Shown here one piece after another: positions 25,867-33,564 of a DNA stretch of 64,000 bases (position 1 is the stretch's first letter; every line of letters starts with the position of its first letter). Source of the stretch: an uncultured Saprospiraceae bacterium (GTDB lineage Bacteria > Bacteroidota > Bacteroidia > Chitinophagales > Saprospiraceae); NCBI GenBank assembly GCA_937941095.1, contig CALDYJ010000005.1, forward strand, positions 1 to 64,000, read 5' to 3'. The notes beneath the pieces are model-generated. The model had not been told where the DNA came from, ran no database searches, and saw only the letters and a list, made by a program, of their open reading frames with translations. Position numbers and translations under genes: made by a program.

Positions 25867-27477
25867 TTGACCTACGACTTTGTCATTGTTGGAGCTGGTT
25901 CTGCAGGCTGTGTTTTAGCCAACAGATTGTCAGAAAATCCAAAAAACACTGTGCTTTTAATTGAAGCGGGAGGGTCTGATTTCAAACCAGAAATTCACAT
26001 TCCTGGTGCTTACGTAAAACTTTTCAAAACCAAAGTAGATTGGGGCTATTGGACTGAGCCACAAAAGCATTTATACAACAGAAAAATATATTTACCAAGA
26101 GGCAAAGTACTTGGTGGAAGTAGTTCAACTAATGCCATGGCCTATGTAAGAGGAAATCAAGCTGACTACAACGATTGGGAAGCCCTCGGGAATAAAGATT
26201 GGGCTTACCAAAGCATTTTACCTTATTTTAAAAAGGTGGAAAACAATCATGACATTCACAATAAATATCATGGAACTGCGGGACCTTTAAATGTGATATT
26301 TCCAAAGACCTTTGACAGCCCCTACGCAAAAGCCTTTGTAAAAGCTTGCCAGGAAATAGGCATTAAGAAAAACGAAGATTATAATGGAGAAACACAAACG
26401 GGAGTAAGTCCTTTACAATTCAATATAAAAAATGGTAAAAGACATTCAGCTGTAGATGCTTTTCTAAAGCCCATTCTGAAAAGAAAGAATTTGAAGGTCT
26501 TAACCAAAACCAGGACAACAAAGCTTGACATTGAAAGAGGAAAAGTCGTTGGGGTAAAAATATCCAAAAAGGGGAGAAGTGAAGAAACGATAAAAGTAGG
26601 TAAAGAACTTATTCTTTCGGCAGGTTCATTCTCATCTCCGCACCTATTGATGTTGTCTGGAATAGGCAATAAAGATGAATTAAAAAGACATAAGATTGAA
26701 TGTAAATTAGATCTAAAAGGTGTTGGAATGAATTTGCAAGATCACTTATTCTATCCAGTGAGCGCCTTGTCAAAACAGCAAAAAGGCTTAAATCATCATT
26801 CTACTGTTTTCCGGCAAGCTACCGGAATCACGAAGTGGGTTTTTACAAAAAAAGGACCTTTTAGCATTAGTCCTTTGGAAGCAACCGTTTTTGGAAGATC
26901 TAGTTACAGTCCCGATAGAGTAGATTACCAGTTTCATTATACTTCTTTTCACATTGGAAAGGGATATGAAACGGATTTCTATGATCTTAAAACTTTTCCA
27001 AGAGCAGACGGCTTTTCTATTTTACCTACTTTGTTAAGGCCTAAAAGTAGAGGTTATGTAGGTTTAAGAAATGGAGACCCATTTGCTGACCCTTTGGTTC
27101 AAGCTAATTTTTTATCAGAAGAAGCAGACCTGAATTTGTTATTAGAAGCTGGTAAGAAGGCGATTAAAGTTATGGAAGCAAAAGCTTTTGATGATTACCG
27201 CAAAGAATTAATAGCTCCTCAAGATTATTCTAATGATGAAACATTTATAGAGCACATAAAAAAATCAGTAGAAACAGTTTATCATCCGGTAGGCACTTGT
27301 AAAATGGGTCAAGAAGAGGATGCAGTAGTAGATGAGCAATTAAGAGTTAAAAACATCGAAAACTTGAGAGTTATTGATGCTTCAATTATGCCTCAGATTG
27401 TTTCAGGTAATACGAATGCTGCTGTTTATATGATAGCTGAGAAAGGTGCTGAGATGATTTTAAATATTCATAACTGA
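25867..27477 (+). CDS. GMC-family FAD-dependent oxidoreductase (choline dehydrogenase-like)
   Basis: At 536 residues it is typical of glucose-methanol-choline oxidoreductases. The N-terminal FAD motif is VIVGAGSAGCVLANRL, followed by LPRGKVLGGSSSTNAMAYVR. The second signature is GSFSSPHLLMLSGIG, and the catalytic C-terminal region includes TVYHPVGTCKMG and NTNAAVYMIAEKGA. These enzymes oxidise alcohols with FAD. There is no signal peptide. The start is a TTG directly before the FAD fold; the only stop-free codons upstream are ATA and ATT. It is 18 nt after the acyltransferase gene, so probably one operon. Its 3' end overlaps the convergent MocR gene by 18 bp. The substrate is unknown. Confidence 0.92.
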   Translation: MTYDFVIVGAGSAGCVLANRLSENPKNTVLLIEAGGSDFKPEIHIPGAYVKLFKTKVDWGYWTEPQKHLYNRKIYLPRGKVLGGSSSTNAMAYVRGNQADYNDWEALGNKDWAYQSILPYFKKVENNHDIHNKYHGTAGPLNVIFPKTFDSPYAKAFVKACQEIGIKKNEDYNGETQTGVSPLQFNIKNGKRHSAVDAFLKPILKRKNLKVLTKTRTTKLDIERGKVVGVKISKKGRSEETIKVGKELILSAGSFSSPHLLMLSGIGNKDELKRHKIECKLDLKGVGMNLQDHLFYPVSALSKQQKGLNHHSTVFRQATGITKWVFTKKGPFSISPLEATVFGRSSYSPDRVDYQFHYTSFHIGKGYETDFYDLKTFPRADGFSILPTLLRPKSRGYVGLRNGDPFADPLVQANFLSEEADLNLLLEAGKKAIKVMEAKAFDDYRKELIAPQDYSNDETFIEHIKKSVETVYHPVGTCKMGQEEDAVVDEQLRVKNIENLRVIDASIMPQIVSGNTNAAVYMIAEKGAEMILNIHN

Positions 27478-28935
27478 TTTTAAAATTTTAATGTTTTTAG
27501 TTATTTCTTTATTATTAGTAGAAGCAAATCCCATTCTAATTGCATTTATTAATTTTCCTTCCTTATTATAAAATGCAGGTTTGGGAATCATCAAACCTTC
27601 TTGCATACATTGTTCTCTAATTTTTACAAGATCATACTTTTTCTTAAATTTCACCCAGGCGGCGAAACCACCTTTTGGAGTTTCAAATTCAGCGGCTTTA
27701 GCTAAGCTAGTCCTCAAAGTTTTACTAAAGAAGTCTCTTCTTAATTTATATTCTTTTACTGTCTTTTTTAAATACCTATTCATATGACCATCTTCATAAA
27801 GAATAGCCATTGCTCGTTCAAGGTTGTGATTGCCGTGGCAAGACATGAATCTAGACAGGTTACTGATTTTATCAATAACATCTTTAGAAGCTACGACATA
27901 ACCTAATCGAATGCCAGGAGCAAATATTTTGCTTAAGGAACCGACGTAAATGACGTGTCCAGATTGATTACAGGCCGCCATTGGTAATACTGGACTACTG
28001 TCGTAATGAAAATCATAATCATAATCATCTTCGATAATGGCAAAGTTGTATTTTCTAGCATAATGCAACAAGCTCATCCTACGTTCTGCACATAGGGTGG
28101 TAGTTGTTGGGTTATGATGGTGAGGCATAATGAAGACGGCTTTGATTTTTTGTTTTTTGCATATTTCTGCAATAGCATCTACGTCCATTCCATGTTCATC
28201 CATTTTTACAGGAATTAATTTTCCATCGTTCAACTTTATGATGTTATTGCCAACATTAAAACTTATGTTTCCAACAACTACAGCGTCTCCTTTTGTCAGA
28301 AGCAATTTAAAGATTAGATAAAAGGCCATTAAACTTCCTCGAGAAATGAAAATATTCTCCATTTTACAATTTATTCCCCTTGAATCTTTTAGCTCTTTGA
28401 CTAATACTTCTTTGAGTTTTGGGTCTCCGCTAAAATTGTTTGAATACTTTAATAGAGAAAGATGCCTTTTGCTTTTGAGCAATGCATTTGTCGTTTGGGT
28501 GAGTTCCTTAATTGGAGATAGTCTCAGATCTGGATATCCAGCATCAATGATGTTCTTATAATTTGATTTAGAATTTTGTGTTGGATCCTCCAAAAAGGGG
28601 AATTTATTTGGAAGGTCTAAAGGACTTTTAGTGCAAGGAGCAAATTCACTTTTAGCTATTTTATTAGTGTCAATAACTGGAAGTTTTTCATTTATAAAAG
28701 ATCCTTTGTTCGGTACAATTTCTAGCCATCCTTGAGCTTCTAACTCTTCAAAAGCATTGTTTACAGTTTGTCTATTAACATTTAATAGTTGAGAAAGGAC
28801 CCTAGCTCCCGGTAGTTTTTTCCCAGCTTTCAAGGTCCCTTCCATAATTAGGTCGATAAATCTTTTGCAAATCTGCAAATACAAAGGAGATTTTGCTTTT
28901 CGATCAAGCTTTATAATGGTCTTATATGGCAGCAT
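27460..28935 (-). CDS. MocR/PdxR-type transcriptional regulator (GntR helix-turn-helix fused to aminotransferase fold)
   Basis: This 491-residue protein has an N-terminal GntR winged helix (about 12-82: LYLQICKRFIDLIMEG...VNRQTVNNAFEELEAQGW). A fold-type I aminotransferase domain follows with the PLP residues kept: N275 in PHHHNPT, the Asp pair in IIEDDYDYDFHYD near 303, and Lys336 in YVGSLSKIFAPGIRLG. MocR proteins use PLP or an amino acid as effector, and PdxR activates vitamin B6 synthesis. Here the divergent neighbour is a TonB-dependent receptor, separated by 92 nt, which is the likely target. No B6 synthesis gene is next to it. Confidence 0.93.
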   Translation of the reverse strand: MLPYKTIIKLDRKAKSPLYLQICKRFIDLIMEGTLKAGKKLPGARVLSQLLNVNRQTVNNAFEELEAQGWLEIVPNKGSFINEKLPVIDTNKIAKSEFAPCTKSPLDLPNKFPFLEDPTQNSKSNYKNIIDAGYPDLRLSPIKELTQTTNALLKSKRHLSLLKYSNNFSGDPKLKEVLVKELKDSRGINCKMENIFISRGSLMAFYLIFKLLLTKGDAVVVGNISFNVGNNIIKLNDGKLIPVKMDEHGMDVDAIAEICKKQKIKAVFIMPHHHNPTTTTLCAERRMSLLHYARKYNFAIIEDDYDYDFHYDSSPVLPMAACNQSGHVIYVGSLSKIFAPGIRLGYVVASKDVIDKISNLSRFMSCHGNHNLERAMAILYEDGHMNRYLKKTVKEYKLRRDFFSKTLRTSLAKAAEFETPKGGFAAWVKFKKKYDLVKIREQCMQEGLMIPKPAFYNKEGKLINAIRMGFASTNNKEITKNIKILKSVMNI

Positions 28936-29027
28936 CTATCCGGTATGTGTAATGTTTAAAAAGTGGTGTAGTTATGTAGTCCAGTTAAGTTATACTTTTA
29001 TAGCGTCAATAACAATAAATCTTTACA
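28936..29027. promoter_or_regulatory. Shared divergent control region of the MocR gene and TonB-dependent receptor
   Basis: This 92-nt region separates two divergent starts. It contains short direct repeats (TGTAGTT and TGTAGTC around 28970-28981; GTTAT occurs twice between 28970 and 28995). MocR regulators often bind direct repeats between such gene pairs. No exact TAnnTTTG box was found; TATACTTT near 28990 is the nearest. Assignment is by position only. Confidence 0.4.
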
Positions 29028-31451
29028 ATGAAAATGAATAAATTTAAAAGAAGGCATTTTGGGAAACAGTTTTTGATGCTATTTAGCTTTTTGATGCTAG
29101 CCCCTTATCTTATGTTTAGTCAAACAGATTCAGAACTCACTGTTAAGCTTCAAATAAAAGGTGAAGGAGGCGAAGCAATTGTTATAGGAAATGCTTTGAT
29201 TCTATCGCCTCAAGATTCTAGTTTAATAAAAGGTACCGTTTTTTATGATGGGAGTCTAGAGATCGACAGAAATACAGAAAAACCTTATATTCTAAAAGTT
29301 ACTGCCTTAGGTTATGAAAATTTTCTTAGAAAAATTGAGAGCAATCAAGTCTTAGAAGGTTTAAACAAAATAGCATTAATAAGTAGCTCTTTGGAAGAAG
29401 TTGTCGTAACTGCAAAGCAAGAATTATTTGTTCAAAAAGAAGGTAAATTTATTGTGAATGTTGAAAACTCATTACTTAGTAATGTCGGTTCTGCCTTGGA
29501 TGTTTTGCGTAACTCACCAAAAATCTTTGTAAACAGTAATAATGAAATTACTGTCATCGGAAAAGGAAATGCCATTATTTATCTTGATGGTCAAAGGATC
29601 AATTCCTTTGACTTGATTCAAAATTTAAATTCTCGCGACATTAAAAGCATTGAAATAATTGAAAACCCAGGAGCAAAATACGATGCAGATGGAAATGCAG
29701 TTATTGAAATAAAAACCAAGTCTAGAAATCTAGAAGGATTTAAAATAGGCCTTTTGAGTGAGCTAGAACAAGGAACATACCTTAGAGGATATAACAAGAT
29801 CACAGGCTATTACAAATTACCCAAATTAATGTTGAGTGCAAGTCTTGGGTTAAAACCTTTCAAATTTAAAGCTAGAAATGATTATGCCCGAACTTACTCT
29901 GAAGATGATCAATTGGTGTACATAGATAATAAGTACGTTTACATCACTAGAAGAATTAGCCAAGATTACAGTTTTAAAACCAATTATCAAATCAATCAAA
30001 GCAATGTGATCGCTTTAAATTTCTTTGGTAGTAATTCTAATTCTGATAGAAATGCTGTTAACAATAATTTGTTTGATCTGAATGGAGAGAATCATTTTAA
30101 AATGAAAACCTCATTAATAGGTCCTTTAGATCTACAGAACAATACCATCAATCTATTCTATGAATCAACGCTAGATACTTTACAGAGCGTCCTTTCTATT
30201 TCGAGTCAATATTCAAACCATCAGCTTAAGCGAATAGAAAATATAGTGCAAGAGTTTCAGCAAGAAAATGAAAGTAATGAAATAAAAAGGAAGACCTATA
30301 ATAGAAATGACATAAATGTTTTCGCTGGTCAAATAGACTTTGTTAAAAACTTTAAAAAGCAATTGAGTTTGGAAACGGGTATAAAAACGGCGTGGATAGA
30401 AAATAAGAGTCTACTAAATTTTGAAGCCATAGATGAAGTTGGGAAAAAAGAATTAATTTCTGAATTAAGTACAGATTATAATTACGACGAACAATTGTAT
30501 GCAGCATACCTCAGTGCAAGTTTTCAAAAAAATACTTGGAACATTAAAACAGGACTTAGAGGTGAACTGAGCTTGGTGAAAGGAGTGTCTCATGAAAATT
30601 TAAGTAATGAAACAAAGAATGAAAACAGATACTTAAATGTATTTCCATCCATTAGTGTAGGAAAAAAACTAAACCGCCATACTTCGATATCTTTAGCTTA
30701 TCAGGAAAAGATACTACGTCCATCCTTTCAAGATTTAAATCCTTTTACTTTTTATGTTGATTCATTAGTTTCATTTAAGGGGAATCCAAACTTAAGTCCA
30801 GAATATAGTCGAAATGCATCATTAAATCTGAATTTAAAAAAACTGAATCTTGCCTTAAATTACAATTACATAAAAGATAAAATCAATACAATTATAGTCA
30901 TAGGTGATCTAGACGAGCCTGCAGTATTTGATTTCTTCAGAGACAATATAATCAGTACAAATGAATACGCTATGACCCTTTCAGCTCCGCTCAGCAAGGG
31001 AAAGTACAATAGTTACTTTAGTTTGACGGGTCGTGTGGAAACCCATAAATATTTAGATCTATCTGAAGTTGTTTCAAATAGACAAGCAGGAATATATTTT
31101 TACACCAGTCAAAATTTCATGTTGCCCGCGGATGTTAAGTTCACCGTGACTTATCAATACACCAGTAGAAGGGTGGATGGTTTATATACTGATAATGCTT
31201 TCTCAGTTTTGGGATTTGGTTTAAGTAAAAAGTTTTTAGAAGGAAAGTTGCATCTCCAGCTTTATGGAAATGACATCTTGGATACTTATAAGTTTAGAGG
31301 GGTGGCTTCTGTCTATGGGAATGAATGGACTTATTTATCAGCAGGAGATTATCAATACTTGAAATTGAGTGCCGAATGGAGCTTTGGCAAATTAAACAGT
31401 CAACAAATTAGAACGAATAAAATTTCAAAGGAAGAATTGGAACGCCTTTAA
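29028..31451 (+). CDS. TonB-dependent outer-membrane receptor-like protein
   Basis: This 807-residue protein has a signal peptide (about 1-31, ending MFSQ) and a carboxypeptidase-regulatory-like N-terminal domain (about 36-120). A plug domain follows (EEVVVTAKQELFVQ, IIYLDGQRINSF, IKSIEIIENPGAKYDADG), then a beta-barrel of the outer membrane beta-barrel protein 3 type to the C-terminus. Such proteins move ligands into the periplasm with energy from TonB. No SusD-like partner is adjacent, so a glycan-type SusCD system is unlikely. Divergence from a PLP-binding MocR regulator suggests that the cargo or inducer may be an amine, amino acid or vitamer. That is inference. Confidence 0.88.
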   Translation: MKMNKFKRRHFGKQFLMLFSFLMLAPYLMFSQTDSELTVKLQIKGEGGEAIVIGNALILSPQDSSLIKGTVFYDGSLEIDRNTEKPYILKVTALGYENFLRKIESNQVLEGLNKIALISSSLEEVVVTAKQELFVQKEGKFIVNVENSLLSNVGSALDVLRNSPKIFVNSNNEITVIGKGNAIIYLDGQRINSFDLIQNLNSRDIKSIEIIENPGAKYDADGNAVIEIKTKSRNLEGFKIGLLSELEQGTYLRGYNKITGYYKLPKLMLSASLGLKPFKFKARNDYARTYSEDDQLVYIDNKYVYITRRISQDYSFKTNYQINQSNVIALNFFGSNSNSDRNAVNNNLFDLNGENHFKMKTSLIGPLDLQNNTINLFYESTLDTLQSVLSISSQYSNHQLKRIENIVQEFQQENESNEIKRKTYNRNDINVFAGQIDFVKNFKKQLSLETGIKTAWIENKSLLNFEAIDEVGKKELISELSTDYNYDEQLYAAYLSASFQKNTWNIKTGLRGELSLVKGVSHENLSNETKNENRYLNVFPSISVGKKLNRHTSISLAYQEKILRPSFQDLNPFTFYVDSLVSFKGNPNLSPEYSRNASLNLNLKKLNLALNYNYIKDKINTIIVIGDLDEPAVFDFFRDNIISTNEYAMTLSAPLSKGKYNSYFSLTGRVETHKYLDLSEVVSNRQAGIYFYTSQNFMLPADVKFTVTYQYTSRRVDGLYTDNAFSVLGFGLSKKFLEGKLHLQLYGNDILDTYKFRGVASVYGNEWTYLSAGDYQYLKLSAEWSFGKLNSQQIRTNKISKEELERL

Positions 31452-31471
31452 GGATTATAGTAAACTAAAAA

Positions 31472-32299
31472 CTATGATCTGGTTTTTTCATCAACAGTCT
31501 TTTTTCCCAATTCTACGGCACGGTTGAGTGCGGCATTTGCACCTTCGATGATGTCTTCGTGAACCTTATTTTTTAGATAAGAGTTCAATGCTGCCTCAGT
31601 TGTGCCTCCTTTGGATGCAACTTTTTGAATCCATTCTTCGCAAGAAAAATTTGCGTTTTTGTATAAATCGACAGCTCCTTTAAAAGTTTGACTTACCAAT
31701 AATTCGGATTCAGAAGAAGAGAAGCCCATAGATTTTGCAGCCTTGATCATGGCATCCATGAAATAATAAACATATGCTGGTCCGCTGCCCGATATTGCCG
31801 TAGCAGCATCAATAGAGTTTTCATGTTCAACATAAATAGATTTACCTGTGGTATTGATTAAGTTTTGGACCATAACCAATTCTAATCTAGTTACCCAATC
31901 ACTAGACGTAAACGCAGTCATTCCCATTCCAACTTGCGCTGGGAGGTTGGGCATAGCACGAATAACTTTAGAGATGTCCAAAGATTGGCTTATGGTTTTC
32001 ATTTTTATTCCAGCCATAATCGATAGGAAAACTTGTTGATCATTGACTTGATCTTTGATGTCATCAAAGAGCTTTTGGATATCTTGAGGTTTCACAGCTA
32101 AGATGATTAAATCTGCAAGGCTTACGCATAAATTTGAGGATCCATAGACCTTACCTATGTTTAGCTCATTTAATTTATCAGCTTTTTCCGGAGACTTTTC
32201 AAGGATCATTAAATCGTCAGTTGTAGTGATCTGCGATCTTAAAAATGCTTTTGCATAGGTCATGCCCATATTTCCGCCACCAATGATCAATATTTTCAT
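31472..32299 (-). CDS. proC: Pyrroline-5-carboxylate reductase
   Basis: ProC catalyses the last step of proline synthesis, reducing pyrroline-5-carboxylate with NAD(P)H. The 275-residue length fits. The N-terminal Rossmann motif is MKILIIGGGNMG, followed by LADLIILAVKPQDI. VIRAMPNLPAQVGMGMTA and the C-terminal ISGSGPAYVYYFMDAM / VASKGGTTEAAL blocks are all characteristic. It is cytoplasmic. It converges with the TonB receptor gene with a 20-nt gap and no visible terminator. Confidence 0.97.
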   Translation of the reverse strand: MKILIIGGGNMGMTYAKAFLRSQITTTDDLMILEKSPEKADKLNELNIGKVYGSSNLCVSLADLIILAVKPQDIQKLFDDIKDQVNDQQVFLSIMAGIKMKTISQSLDISKVIRAMPNLPAQVGMGMTAFTSSDWVTRLELVMVQNLINTTGKSIYVEHENSIDAATAISGSGPAYVYYFMDAMIKAAKSMGFSSSESELLVSQTFKGAVDLYKNANFSCEEWIQKVASKGGTTEAALNSYLKNKVHEDIIEGANAALNRAVELGKKTVDEKTRS

Positions 32300-32435
32300 A
32301 CTTCTACTTTAAGGATTAAAAGAACCAAATACTATACCTTAGTTCGGCTGTATAGAGATTTTGGGGTTTTTGTCATTCAAGTCAAATTAAACAATCATCT
32401 TTCAAAAGATGAATTCTTAGTAACTTAAAGGAAAA

Positions 32436-33449
32436 ATGCGATACTTAGCTTTTTTCATTTTAAGCCTATTGTGCGCTTGTCAGCCACAGCTCCAAGAAGT
32501 AAACATTAATAGAAAGGATGCCGATGCTGTTAAACCGGCTTATGCTATGGTCATCCATGGTGGTGCAGGCACAATTACTAAAGCCAATTTGAGTGAAGAA
32601 AAAGAAAAAGCAATCAGGGCAAAATTGGAGGAGGCACTCATCAAAGGAGAGGCCATGCTCAAAGCGAATAAACCAGCTTTAGATGTTGTTGAAGCAGTTA
32701 TTCATATACTCGAAGATTCTCATCATTTTAACGCCGGCAAAGGAGCCGTTTTTAATCATGGTGCAAAAAATGAAATGGATGCCTCTATAATGTCTGGATT
32801 AGACCTTAAAGCTGGAGCGGTTGGAGGGGTTGGCGTCATCAAACATCCTATTTCTGCAGCAAGGGCTGTTATGGAAAAATCTGTGCATGTGATGCTTAGT
32901 GGGGAAGGTGCTGAAGAATTTTCGAGAGAACATGGTTTGGAAATAGTAGACCCCTCTTATTTTTATACTGAAGACAGAATGGAAAGTCTAAAGCGTGTTA
33001 AAGCAAAAGAAAATAAAAAATTGACGGAACAAGAAAAGCATGGCACGGTTGGTTGTGCAGTCCTTGATGCAGAAGGTAATTTAGCTGCCGGTACTTCCAC
33101 AGGTGGGATGACCAATAAGCGATGGAATAGGATAGGAGATTCGCCGATTATTGGAGCAGGTACATATGCGAATAATAAAACTTGTGCAGTTTCTTGTACA
33201 GGCCATGGTGAATTTTTTATTCGATATGCAGTTGCTCATGATGTTTCTGCAATGATGGAATACAAAAAAGTTAGCTTGCAAGAAGCAGGAAATGAAATCA
33301 TAAATGTCAAATTGAAAAATGCAGGAGGAACTGGTGGGTTTGTGGCTGTCGATAAAGATGGTAACATAGCTATGCCTTTTAACACAGAAGGGATGTATCG
33401 TGCATATATTAAACCTGGAGAAAAAGTAGTTCAGATTTATAAAGACTAA
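32436..33449 (+). CDS. Isoaspartyl peptidase / L-asparaginase (Ntn-hydrolase), probable lipoprotein
   Basis: This 337-residue protein is of the plant-type asparaginase family. Autocleavage should occur before Thr204 in KHGTVGCAVLDAEGN. The substrate blocks GGMTNKRWNRIGDSPIIGAG and CTGHGEFFIR are present, as is the early VIHGGAGTI and FNAGKGAVFNHGAKNEMDAS. Members cut isoaspartyl dipeptides and asparagine. The N-terminus has a signal with a candidate lipobox (LSLLCAC, Cys near 13-15), so the protein is exported, as often in Bacteroidota. It is a single gene followed by a strong convergent hairpin. Confidence 0.93.
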   Translation: MRYLAFFILSLLCACQPQLQEVNINRKDADAVKPAYAMVIHGGAGTITKANLSEEKEKAIRAKLEEALIKGEAMLKANKPALDVVEAVIHILEDSHHFNAGKGAVFNHGAKNEMDASIMSGLDLKAGAVGGVGVIKHPISAARAVMEKSVHVMLSGEGAEEFSREHGLEIVDPSYFYTEDRMESLKRVKAKENKKLTEQEKHGTVGCAVLDAEGNLAAGTSTGGMTNKRWNRIGDSPIIGAGTYANNKTCAVSCTGHGEFFIRYAVAHDVSAMMEYKKVSLQEAGNEIINVKLKNAGGTGGFVAVDKDGNIAMPFNTEGMYRAYIKPGEKVVQIYKD

Positions 33450-33491
33450 AATTGAGGGGTGATTGAAGTTACTTGATAGATGGAGTTATAA

Positions 33492-33542
33492 CTGAGCTTA
33501 TCTTTTGCTAAGTTTTTCTTATTGGCAAAAAAATAAGCTCAG
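33492..33542. terminator. Long nested hairpin between convergent genes, probable bidirectional terminator
   Basis: CTGAGCTTAT (33492-33501) pairs perfectly with ATAAGCTCAG (33533-33542). Inside, TTTTGC (33503-33508) pairs with GCAAAA (33525-33530), and TAAG with CTTA. The hairpin separates the asparaginase gene and the convergent HYR protein gene. Confidence 0.72.
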
Positions 33543-33564
33543 GTTTAGTATTCATTAAAATTGC

